A DNA stretch of 9,283 bases from an uncultured Oscillospiraceae bacterium. Its GTDB lineage: Bacteria; Bacillota; Clostridia; Oscillospirales; Oscillospiraceae. Location: the NCBI GenBank assembly GCA_934668605.1, contig CAKUNY010000075.1:1-9283 (forward strand). The letters are read 5' to 3'. Under the pieces are notes generated by a model. It saw only the letters and a list, made by a program, of their open reading frames with translations, had not been told where the DNA came from and made no database searches. Below, in pieces: positions 1 to 6,675 of the stretch. Numbering within the stretch: position 1 is the stretch's first letter; each line of letters opens with the position of its first letter. The position numbers and the translations under genes were made by a program.

Positions 1-1215
1 GTCATGGACGATACGCCGTATTCGTTTACCGACGCGCGGCACTGGCCGAAAAACTCCGACTCGATCTACAGGGGCCTCATGAACATCAACGAGGCAGTGG
101 GTCTTTCCATCAACACGATCCCCGTCAAGCTCGTCGCGCAGATGACCCCGGAATACAGCTTCGAGTTCGCAAAGGAAAAGATGGGGCTCAGCACGCTCGT
201 ATCCTCCTATGTAAACGCGGCGGGAGACACGTTCTCGGACGTTGACCTTGCGCCCCTTGCGATGGGCGGACTTACCAAGGGCGTGAGCGTCAAGGCGATG
301 GCGCAGGCATACGCGACGTTTGCAAACGAAGGCGTATACCGCGAGGCGCGGACGTATACGAAGGTCGTAGACTCTGACGGCAAGGTCGTTCTGGATAACA
401 CGCAGCAGTCGCACGTTGCGATGAAGGACATGACGGCGTGGTATATCACCTATATGCTGGAAAATACCGTCGAATCCGGCACCGGCACGGCGGCGCAGAT
501 CGCGAACATGACCGTCGCCGGAAAGACCGGCACCACGACGAGCGACTTTGACCGCTGGTTCGCGGGCTATACGCCCTATTATACCGGCGTCGTCTGGTGC
601 GGCTACGATGACCCCGAGGAGGTCGTGCTGACGGATTCGTCGACGAATCCGGCCATTGTCCTCTGGCAGAAGGTCATGGAGCAGGTGCACGACGGCCTTC
701 CCAACAAGGAATTCAACAAGCCGACCAATGTGGTCGAGTGCACGGTCTGCCGCGACAGCGGCCTTCTCATGACCGACGCCTGCCGCGAAGACCCGAGAGG
801 AAGCCGGGCAATTACCGTCGAGCTCAGTCTCTACGATGTGCCGACGCAGAACTGCGATGTCCATAAGGAAGTAGAGATCTGCGGCGCGTCGGGGCACGTG
901 GTCAATGAATACTGCAAGCAGGTCGAGGGCAACACGACAAAGACGGTGGGGCTTTTGGATGTTTCGCGAGCCTTCCCGGTGCGCGGCATTACGGTGCAGG
1001 ATCAGGCCTACGCCGTGCCGAACGACTCTCTGCCCGCGGGCTATTACCCGGCTTTGAGCCCGGATGTGGACGCGATCAATGTCGAGTGCTACATCCACAC
1101 AAGAGACGATCTGCCCGAGCCCGAAGCGCCCGAGGAGGACGAGGAAGAAGACAGCGGCAGCCGCATCTCCTCCGTCGTGCGCGACATTCTCTCGGGCGGC
1201 AGCCAGAACGATTAA
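1..1215 (+). CDS. Class A penicillin-binding protein (PBP1A-like), 3' part, 5' end outside window
   Basis: This is the C-terminal part of a bifunctional peptidoglycan glycosyltransferase/DD-transpeptidase, which cross-links cell wall peptides outside the membrane. The frame is open from base 1, so the ATG at 4 is internal. Counting from that ATG, the SxN motif is S36-I-N38 (followed by TIPVKL) and the KTG motif is K174-T-G-T-T, followed by the family-typical DRWFAGYTPYYTGVVWCGYD region. The catalytic STxK serine and the glycosyltransferase domain should lie upstream and are not visible. After the transpeptidase domain comes a cysteine-rich tail with two similar C-x2-SG-x6-C units (C249-C260 and C293-C304), then an acidic stretch (about 368-383) and the end SGGSQND. 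This tail style is common in clostridial PBPs. A methyltransferase gene starts 20 bases after the stop, so the two are probably co-transcribed. Assignment to class A rather than class B is an inference from the KTGTT and tail sequences. Confidence 0.93.
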   Translation, partial: VMDDTPYSFTDARHWPKNSDSIYRGLMNINEAVGLSINTIPVKLVAQMTPEYSFEFAKEKMGLSTLVSSYVNAAGDTFSDVDLAPLAMGGLTKGVSVKAMAQAYATFANEGVYREARTYTKVVDSDGKVVLDNTQQSHVAMKDMTAWYITYMLENTVESGTGTAAQIANMTVAGKTGTTTSDFDRWFAGYTPYYTGVVWCGYDDPEEVVLTDSSTNPAIVLWQKVMEQVHDGLPNKEFNKPTNVVECTVCRDSGLLMTDACREDPRGSRAITVELSLYDVPTQNCDVHKEVEICGASGHVVNEYCKQVEGNTTKTVGLLDVSRAFPVRGITVQDQAYAVPNDSLPAGYYPALSPDVDAINVECYIHTRDDLPEPEAPEEDEEEDSGSRISSVVRDILSGGSQND

Positions 1216-1235
1216 AGAAGAAGCAGGAGAACGCT

Positions 1236-2099
1236 ATGTGGCTTTCAGACGAATGGAAGGACTATGAGGTCATCGACACCTCGAGCGGGGAAAAGCTCGA
1301 GCGCTGGGGAAAGTATATCCTCGTGCGCCCAGACCCGCAGGTCATTTGGAGTACGCCGAAAAATCATCCCCTGTGGCGAAAATACGACGCAAAATACAGC
1401 CGCTCCAACACCGGCGGCGGCAAGTGGTCAAATCTGCATCTTCCCGAGCAGTGGCAGGTGCGCTATAAGGAGCTCACGTTCAATGTTAAGCCCATGAACT
1501 TCAAGCACACCGGCGTTTTCCCCGAGCAGGCCGCCAACTGGGACTTTGCAATGGAAAAAATCAGAGGCGTCGGAAGACCCATCAGCGTTCTGAATCTTTT
1601 TGCCTACACGGGCGGCGCGACGATTGCCTGCGCGGCGGCGGGCGCGAGCGTCTGCCATGTGGACGCGGCAAAGGGCATGGTCGCCTGGGCGAAGGAAAAT
1701 GCGCGCTCCTCCGGCTTGGAGGAAAAACCGGTTCGTTGGATCGTCGACGACTGCGGCAAATTTGTCGAACGGGAGATCCGGCGCGGGCGGCGCTATGACG
1801 CGATCATCATGGACCCTCCGAGCTATGGACGGGGCCCTTCGGGTGAGATCTGGAAGCTCGAGGAGAACCTCTATCCCTTTGTGGAGCTGGTCAGTCAGGT
1901 GTTAAGCGACGATCCGCTCTTTGTGATCATCAATTCCTACACCACGGGGTTAGCGCCCTCGGTGCTGGGGTACATTTTAGATACGCTGGTATCGAAGAAA
2001 TACGGCGGCAAAACGCACTGCGACGAGCTGGGGCTTCCGGTGACAAATACCGGCCTTGCCCTCCCGTGCGGCAGCACCGGCCGCTGGACGAGGGACTGA
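1236..2099 (+). CDS. Class I SAM-dependent methyltransferase (RlmI-like / COG1092 family)
   Basis: The product is a 287-residue methyltransferase with a Rossmann fold, probably acting on RNA. The SAM-binding motif I is VLNLFAYTGG (118-127), the acidic residue of the next strand is D143 (HVDAAKGMV), D171-D172 follow, and motif IV is DPPSYGRGP (193-201). The preceding HTGVFPEQAANW (91-102) is typical of this family. It is shorter than E. coli RlmI (about 396 residues), and no N-terminal PUA RNA-binding domain is apparent. The exact substrate (23S rRNA cytosine or other) therefore cannot be stated. I chose the ATG at 1236 because AGGAGA (1225-1230) sits 6 bases before it. The open frame runs back to 1086, but that extension is arginine-rich and overlaps the PBP gene, as expected of an out-of-frame shadow. 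The stop lies 2 bases before the ecfA1 start, which indicates tight coupling. Confidence 0.88.
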   Translation: MWLSDEWKDYEVIDTSSGEKLERWGKYILVRPDPQVIWSTPKNHPLWRKYDAKYSRSNTGGGKWSNLHLPEQWQVRYKELTFNVKPMNFKHTGVFPEQAANWDFAMEKIRGVGRPISVLNLFAYTGGATIACAAAGASVCHVDAAKGMVAWAKENARSSGLEEKPVRWIVDDCGKFVEREIRRGRRYDAIIMDPPSYGRGPSGEIWKLEENLYPFVELVSQVLSDDPLFVIINSYTTGLAPSVLGYILDTLVSKKYGGKTHCDELGLPVTNTGLALPCGSTGRWTRD

Positions 2100-2101
2100 G
2101 C

Positions 2102-2956
2102 ATGGAACACGCAATTGAGATCCGGAACCTCGCGTATTCCTACCCGGACGATACATCGACCGAGTACGTGGTCTTTCAGGACCTGAACCTCGACATTGAC
2201 CAGGGAAGCTTTGTCGCCGTATTGGGACACAACGGCTGCGGCAAATCGACGCTTGCCAAGCACTTAAACGCGATCTTGCTCCCGGAGGGCGGCAGCGTGA
2301 CGGTCTACGGGCTGGACACAAAGCAGGAAGAAAACCTCCTTGCCATCCGCCAGCAGGTGGGCATGGTGTTTCAGAACCCGGATAACCAGATCGTCTCAAA
2401 CGTCGTCGAAGAAGACGTGGCGTTTGCGCCCGAGAACCTCGGCGTTCCGACGGAGGAAATCCGCAGACGCGTGGACGAGGCTTTGGAGGCGGTCGGCATG
2501 GCGGCCTACAAAAAGCACGCGCCGCACCTTCTTTCGGGCGGGCAGAAGCAGCGCGTGGCGATCGCGGGCGTGCTTGCGATGCAGCCCAAGACCATCGTGC
2601 TCGACGAGCCGACCGCGATGCTTGACCCGCAGGGGCGGCAGGAGGTCGTCTCGATTGTGGAGAAGCTCAGCCGCGAGCAGAATATTACGGTCATTCTCAT
2701 CACGCACCACATGGACGAGGCCATCTGCGCCGACCGTGTGATCGCGATGGACGACGGAAAAATCATCGCCGACGGCGCGCCGAAGGATGTTTTTACGAAG
2801 ATCGCGCTTTTAAAGAGCGTGGGGCTGACGGTGCCGCAGACGACGCTGCTTTTGGACGCGCTCAATGAAGACGGCTGCAAGCTTCCGCTGGATGCGCTGA
2901 GCGTGGACGAGTGCGCGCAGGCGCTGCTTCGGCAAATTTCGCAGGCGAAAGCCTGA
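2102..2956 (+). CDS. ecfA1: ECF transporter ATP-binding protein EcfA1
   Basis: This is a cytoplasmic ATPase of the energy-coupling factor transporter, which powers uptake of vitamins or metal ions together with EcfA2, EcfT and an S component. In the 284-residue product the Walker A is GHNGCGKST (42-50), the Q-loop is Q91 in FQNPDNQIV, the ABC signature is LSGGQ (144-148, followed by KQRVAIAG), the Walker B is TIVLDE (164-169) followed by PTAMLDP, and the H-loop is H202. TAMLDP and LSGGQKQR are typical of EcfA1 as opposed to EcfA2. The C-terminal 60 residues match the EcfA-specific extension. The ATG at 2102 follows GAGGGA (2090-2095) by 6 bases; the in-frame ATG at 2066 lies inside the methyltransferase gene and is rejected. 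All catalytic residues are present, so the protein should be active. Confidence 0.96.
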   Translation: MEHAIEIRNLAYSYPDDTSTEYVVFQDLNLDIDQGSFVAVLGHNGCGKSTLAKHLNAILLPEGGSVTVYGLDTKQEENLLAIRQQVGMVFQNPDNQIVSNVVEEDVAFAPENLGVPTEEIRRRVDEALEAVGMAAYKKHAPHLLSGGQKQRVAIAGVLAMQPKTIVLDEPTAMLDPQGRQEVVSIVEKLSREQNITVILITHHMDEAICADRVIAMDDGKIIADGAPKDVFTKIALLKSVGLTVPQTTLLLDALNEDGCKLPLDALSVDECAQALLRQISQAKA

Positions 2957-2973
2957 TTTCGGAGGAAAAACGG

Positions 2974-3843
2974 TTGGAGCCTGTATTAGAAATTCGAAAT
3001 GTGTCACATATCTACGGCGCGGATACGCCGTTTGAGCATGTGGCGCTGGACAATGTGAGTTTGCGTGTCGGGCGGGGCGAATTTGTCGGCCTGATCGGGC
3101 ACACCGGCTCGGGAAAATCGACGCTGATCCAGCATATGAATGGCCTTTTGAAGCCATCGAGCGGACAGGTTCTGTTCGAGGGGCAGGACGTGTGGTCGGA
3201 CGTGAAGCTCACGCGCCGCCTGCGCTTTCATGTGGGGCTGGTGTTCCAGTACCCGGAGTATCAGCTCTTTGAAGAGACGGTCTTTCAGGACATCGCCTTC
3301 GGCCCTAAAAATATGGGGCTTTCGGAGGACGAAATTCGCGCGCGCGTTTTGCGTGCGGCGGGCTTTGTCGGCATTACGGACAAGGAGCTCGAAAAATCGC
3401 CCTTTGACCTCTCCGGCGGGCAGAAGCGCAGAGCCGCGATCGCGGGCGTGATCGCGATGGAGCCGGACGTTCTGATCCTCGATGAGCCCACGGCGGGACT
3501 TGACCCGGTCGGCCGCGAGAGCATTCTGGAAAATATCCGCGCCTATCAGGCGGCGCAGGGCGCGTCGGTCATTATGGTCAGCCACTCGATGGAGGAGATC
3601 GCCTCCAATGTCGACCGGCTTCTTGTCATGAACGACTCGCACCTTGTCATGGACGCGACCCCGGCGGAGGTGTTCGCAAGGCCGGAGGAGCTCGTGCATA
3701 TGGGACTTGCCGTGCCGAAGGTGACGCAGGTGCTTTTAAAGCTGCGCGAGCTCGGCGTGGATGTTCCGGCCTCCGCCTTTACGGTGGAGCAGGCGGAAAA
3801 GCTGCTGCTTCCGCTCGTGAAAGGAGGGAAGGCCGCATGCTGA
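2974..3843 (+). CDS. ecfA2: ECF transporter ATP-binding protein EcfA2 (TTG start)
   Basis: This is the second ATPase of the ECF module and should form a heterodimer with EcfA1. In the 289-residue product the Walker A is GHTGSGKST (42-50), the Q-loop is Q92 in FQYPEYQLFE, the signature is LSGGQ (146-150, then KRRAAIAG), the Walker B is VLILDE (166-171) with PTAGLDP after it, and the H-loop is H204. TAGLDP and the FQYPEYQLF Q-loop are typical of EcfA2. I place the start at TTG 2974: GGAGGA (2961-2966) lies 7 bases upstream, and translation from there gives M-EPVLEIRNVSHIYG, the expected family N-terminus. The in-frame ATG at 2911 would add 21 unrelated residues read out of frame from ecfA1. The gene is 17 bases after ecfA1, and its TGA overlaps the ecfT start. 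Confidence 0.95.
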   Translation: MEPVLEIRNVSHIYGADTPFEHVALDNVSLRVGRGEFVGLIGHTGSGKSTLIQHMNGLLKPSSGQVLFEGQDVWSDVKLTRRLRFHVGLVFQYPEYQLFEETVFQDIAFGPKNMGLSEDEIRARVLRAAGFVGITDKELEKSPFDLSGGQKRRAAIAGVIAMEPDVLILDEPTAGLDPVGRESILENIRAYQAAQGASVIMVSHSMEEIASNVDRLLVMNDSHLVMDATPAEVFARPEELVHMGLAVPKVTQVLLKLRELGVDVPASAFTVEQAEKLLLPLVKGGKAAC

Positions 3844-4640
3844 AGGATGTGACGCTCGGCCAGTATTTCCCGGGCGAGACTGCGGTTCACAAGATGGACC
3901 CGAGAACGAAGCTCGTGCTCGTGATCGTGTATATTGTCGCGCTGTTTCTGGCAAAGGGCGCGTTCGGATATGCGCTTGTGGCGGGGTGCCTTCTTGCCGT
4001 GATCTGGATTTCCAAAATCCACTTGAAGGTGATTTTAAAGGGACTCAAGCCCTTGCTGCTGATCATCGTTCTGACGGCGGTTCTGAACCTTTTTTACGGG
4101 CAGGGCGAGCCGCTCGTGCAGTTCTGGATTTTCAAGATCACAAAGCAGGGCATCGAAAACGCCGTTTTCATGGTGCTTCGCATCACGCTTCTGGTGGCGG
4201 GCACGTTCATGCTCACCTACACCACGAGTCCCATCGCGCTGACGGACGGACTGGAGAGCTTGCTCAGCCCCCTCAAAAAAGTCGGCGCGCCGGTGCATGA
4301 GCTTGCGATGATGATGTGCATCGCCCTTCGCTTTATTCCCACGCTCATTGAGGAAACCGACAAGATCATGTCCGCCCAGAAGGCAAGGGGCGCGGATTTT
4401 GAGTCCGGAAATATCCTCGCGCGCGCGAAGGCGCTCATTCCGATTCTGGTGCCGCTGTTCATCTCGGCCTTCCGCCGGGCGGACGAACTGGCGACCGCGA
4501 TGGAGTGCCGCTGCTACCACGGCGGAGAAGGCCGCACAAAGCTCCACGCGCTTCATTACGAAGGACGCGACTATACGGCCTACGCCCTTGGCGCCGTCAT
4601 GCTTGCGGGCGTGATCGTGCTGCGGCGCTTTGGCCTGTAA
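3837..4640 (+). CDS. ecfT: ECF transporter transmembrane component EcfT
   Basis: This is the integral membrane coupling subunit that connects the EcfA1-EcfA2 ATPase dimer to interchangeable substrate-binding S proteins. The 267-residue product has the family start GQYFPGETAVHKMDPRTKL (8-26), hydrophobic segments at about 27-58, 70-87, 107-127 and 247-263, and the long cytoplasmic coupling region between. The first coupling motif is A183-R-G185 in AQKARGADF. The second sits in AMECRCYHGGEGRTKL and reads C224-R-C226, keeping the key arginine. The ATG at 3837 overlaps the ecfA2 stop (ATGCTGA) and has AAGGAGGG at 3821-3828, 8 bases upstream, so translation is coupled. The order ecfA1-ecfA2-ecfT-truA is the usual Firmicute arrangement. 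No S component is in the window, which fits a shared group II module. Confidence 0.95.
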   Translation: MLKDVTLGQYFPGETAVHKMDPRTKLVLVIVYIVALFLAKGAFGYALVAGCLLAVIWISKIHLKVILKGLKPLLLIIVLTAVLNLFYGQGEPLVQFWIFKITKQGIENAVFMVLRITLLVAGTFMLTYTTSPIALTDGLESLLSPLKKVGAPVHELAMMMCIALRFIPTLIEETDKIMSAQKARGADFESGNILARAKALIPILVPLFISAFRRADELATAMECRCYHGGEGRTKLHALHYEGRDYTAYALGAVMLAGVIVLRRFGL

Positions 4641-4661
4641 TCTATCACACGGGAGAACGCT

Positions 4662-5426
4662 ATGAGAAACATTGCCCTGACGCTTCGATACCTCGGCACG
4701 GCCTATCACGGCTGGCAGGTGCAGAAAAATGATATCACGGTCGGCCAGACGTTAGAGAAAGCCGCCGCAATGGTCGTGGGTCACAAGGTGCACATCACCG
4801 GCTGCGGCCGGACGGACGCCGGCGTCCACGCGAAGGTCTACGTGGCAAATTTCCGCACCGACGCGAGAATTCCCGTCGACCGCATTCCCTACGCCTTTAA
4901 CACGCATCTGCCCGGAGACATCGTCGTCACCGGCGCGATGGAGGTACACGACGGCTTCAACGCCATCGGCTCGTGCGTCAAAAAGGAGTATACCTATCTG
5001 ATTTATAATTCCCCGATCAAAGACCCGTTTTATGTCAACCGCGCATGGTTCTATCCCAAGCATCTCGACGAGGCGGTCATGCAGCGCGCGGCGCAGCAGT
5101 TTATTGGCACGCACGATTTTGCCGCCGTCCGCTCGGTCGGGACGGAGGTGAAATCCACGGTGCGCACGGTCTATCACTATGAGGTCGAGCGGGACGGGGA
5201 TATCATATCCCTTCGCGTCTGCGCCAACGGCTTTCTTTACAACATGGCGCGCGCGATGGCGGGGACGGTTGTGTACGCCGCGGAGGGGAAATTTGCGCCC
5301 GAAGAAGTGGCCAATATCCTGGCAAACGGCGACCGCAAGGCGGCCGGACCCACGGTTCCGCCAGGCGGACTTTACATGACCCAGCTCTGGTATGACGACG
5401 GAGAGGCAGTGTTCCATGTCGGATAA
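4662..5426 (+). CDS. truA: tRNA pseudouridine(38-40) synthase TruA
   Basis: TruA converts uridines 38-40 in the anticodon stem-loop of many tRNAs to pseudouridine. The 254-residue product has the full family length. The catalytic aspartate is D52 in GRTDAGVHA (49-57). Other family blocks are the N-terminal YLGTAYHGWQVQ (10-21), CVKKEYTYLIYN (105-116), GTHDFAAVRS (149-158), GFLYNMARAMAGT (190-202) and GPTVPPGGLYM (229-239). The ATG at 4662 is preceded by GGGAGA (4651-4656), 5 bases upstream. It follows ecfT by 21 bases, matching the conserved ecf-truA linkage in Firmicutes. Its last 11 bases overlap the next gene, whose start lies in another frame. Nothing looks truncated or degenerate. Confidence 0.97.
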   Translation: MRNIALTLRYLGTAYHGWQVQKNDITVGQTLEKAAAMVVGHKVHITGCGRTDAGVHAKVYVANFRTDARIPVDRIPYAFNTHLPGDIVVTGAMEVHDGFNAIGSCVKKEYTYLIYNSPIKDPFYVNRAWFYPKHLDEAVMQRAAQQFIGTHDFAAVRSVGTEVKSTVRTVYHYEVERDGDIISLRVCANGFLYNMARAMAGTVVYAAEGKFAPEEVANILANGDRKAAGPTVPPGGLYMTQLWYDDGEAVFHVG

Positions 5427-6579
5427 CGTTTCAAAATTTGATCCCCATCCCGGGAAAAGCCTTGCGCGGAGAATTGCGCTGTTTGTGCTGGCGCTTGTGC
5501 TGGTGGGCGGCGGCGTGACGCTCTATGTGTTCCGGGATTCTCTGAATCTGGACGCGGCGAAGCGCTTCGTGCGCTATCTGAACGTCAAAACGGACTCGAC
5601 GGGCGGCAGCTTCACGTTCGATTCCCACAACGCGAACCAGTACGCCGACTTGCAGGGCGGCCTTGCCGTGGCATCCGTCTCGGGGCTCAGCCTTTATGAC
5701 GCGAACGGAGACGAGCTCGCGGTCGTGCAGGCGAAATTAGATACCCCCGCCATCCGAACGGGCGGCAGGCTCACACTGGCCTTCGACGTCGGCGGAACGA
5801 ACCTTCTCGCCGTGCGCGAGTCCGGGGAGACGGCCTTGAGCGTCACGACGCAGCGCCCGATTTTTGACGCGGATATGGCCGCGGACGGCAGCCTCTGCTA
5901 CGCGGCGTCGGAGTCCGGCTACAAGACGGTGCTGTATGTCTATGACAGCAATCAGAACCGGATCTACCGCTGGCTCTCTGCCAGTCAGTTCATGCCCGTG
6001 TGCGCAGTCTCAGCGGGGGCAAAGTATGCTGCGAGCGTGTCCCTCGGCCAGCAGGACGGCATTTACGCTTCCAGCCTCCATGTTTTTCAGACCGACACGG
6101 AGGATTCCGGCATCACGGCGCCGCTCGGCGGCGACCTTATTTATGATCTGACATTCTTGGACGCGAATACGATCTGCGCCGTAGGAGAATCGGGCGCGAA
6201 GTGGCTGGACATAAACGGAAGCCTTCTGGCGGGCTATACGTACGACGGCGCGTATCTCAAGGACTTTGATTTTGGCGGCGACGGATTTCTCTCTTTGATC
6301 GTGAATATGTATAAGGCAGGCAACCACTGCTCGGTCGTCACCGTCGACGAAACGGGCACGGAGCTTGGGAGTGCCGAGCTCGACGTGCAGATCCTCGATT
6401 TTTCGGCGGCAGGGGAGTACCTTGCCGTTCTGACGGCGGAAAAGCTCACCATCTACACCAGCGCAATGAAGCCCTATTTTGAGCAGGCGAACACGACGAG
6501 CGCGACAAATGTCATCATGCGCGCCGACGGCTCGGCAGTTCTGCTCGGCGGTGGGCACGGCGAGATCATCCTTCCTTGA
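5416..6579 (+). CDS. Membrane-anchored beta-propeller-like protein of unknown function (DUF5711-like)
   Basis: The function is unknown. The 387-residue product begins with a short basic cytoplasmic tail (SLARR, 15-19), then one hydrophobic helix (about 20-38, IALFVLALVLVGGGVTLYVF). The large remainder is probably extracytoplasmic. From about residue 80 onward it shows repeated short beta-strand units with Gly/Asp turns, such as LSLYDANGDELAVV, TVLYVYDSNQNRIYRW, AKWLDINGSLLAGYTY and KLTIYTSAMKP. Each pairs a 'value' strand with a following strand, as in WD40/PQQ-like propellers. The overall plan resembles the DUF5711 family of clostridial proteins, recalled from knowledge and not searched. The ATG at 5416 is chosen because GGAGAGG (5400-5406) lies 9 bases upstream. 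The alternative in-frame ATG at 5392 has no good ribosome binding site. The start lies inside truA (11-base overlap), suggesting coupled translation. No catalytic motif was recognised. Confidence 0.82.
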   Translation: MSDNVSKFDPHPGKSLARRIALFVLALVLVGGGVTLYVFRDSLNLDAAKRFVRYLNVKTDSTGGSFTFDSHNANQYADLQGGLAVASVSGLSLYDANGDELAVVQAKLDTPAIRTGGRLTLAFDVGGTNLLAVRESGETALSVTTQRPIFDADMAADGSLCYAASESGYKTVLYVYDSNQNRIYRWLSASQFMPVCAVSAGAKYAASVSLGQQDGIYASSLHVFQTDTEDSGITAPLGGDLIYDLTFLDANTICAVGESGAKWLDINGSLLAGYTYDGAYLKDFDFGGDGFLSLIVNMYKAGNHCSVVTVDETGTELGSAELDVQILDFSAAGEYLAVLTAEKLTIYTSAMKPYFEQANTTSATNVIMRADGSAVLLGGGHGEIILP

Positions 6580-6605
6580 ATTTTCAGTTCCGTCACATAT
6601 TGGCG

Positions 6606-6635
6606 TTGGAATTGTTCACAATTCCATGCTATACT
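6606..6635 (+). promoter_or_regulatory. Probable sigma-A promoter of clpE, extended -10
   Basis: The -10 hexamer TATACT (6630-6635) matches TATAAT at five of six positions and is preceded by TG-C (6627-6629), giving an extended -10. A weak -35 TTGGAA (6606-6611, four of six) lies 18 bases upstream. Transcription would start near 6642, leaving a leader of about 34 bases before the clpE start. The surrounding gap is clearly AT-richer than the genes. A palindrome overlaps the -35 and spacer. Confidence 0.7.
6607..6626. promoter_or_regulatory. Palindromic operator-like site over the clpE promoter
   Basis: The arms TGGAATTGT (6607-6615) and ACAATTCCA (6618-6626) are exact reverse complements separated by TC. 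The site covers the -35 region and most of the spacer, ending 3 bases before the -10 hexamer, where a bound dimer would block RNA polymerase. It is not the CIRCE element (TTAGCACTC-N9-GAGTGCTAA), nor the directly repeated heptad bound by CtsR. As an RNA hairpin it would have almost no loop and no following U-tract, so a DNA-binding site is the better reading. The regulator is unknown. Confidence 0.6.
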
Positions 6636-6660
6636 TCTTAAAAATTGATCCTATCTGAGT

Positions 6661-6666
6661 AGGAGA
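6661..6666 (+). promoter_or_regulatory. Ribosome binding site of clpE
   Basis: AGGAGA lies 9 bases before the ATG at 6676 and fixes that start. There is no other plausible start nearby, and the CxxC zinc-finger pair begins at residue 6. Confidence 0.8.
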
Positions 6667-6675
6667 ACGTATATC

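Noticed and set aside
1086..1235. N-terminal extension of the methyltransferase from the upstream ATG
   Set aside because: It overlaps the PBP gene, is arginine-rich with no family similarity, and lacks a ribosome binding site. ATG 1236 has a good one.
5392..5415. Upstream ATG for the propeller-like protein
   Set aside because: No Shine-Dalgarno sequence precedes it, while ATG 5416 has GGAGAGG at a suitable distance.
3004..5417. Long minus-strand open frames (3004-3699, 4035-4709, 4752-5417)
   Set aside because: Each is antisense to ecfA2, ecfT or truA, with biased Arg/His/Ala-rich translations and no family motif.
6592..6605. Possible CtsR box from GTCA in the clpE leader (GTCACATATTGGCG)
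   Set aside because: Only the first half vaguely matches the heptad and the second repeat is absent.
6607..6626. Resemblance of the palindrome arms to the E. coli lac operator (GGAATTGT...ACAATT)
   Set aside because: The lac operator has a much wider centre between the half-sites; here it is 2 bases. The shared AATTGT/ACAATT letters are best treated as coincidence, and no sugar gene is nearby.
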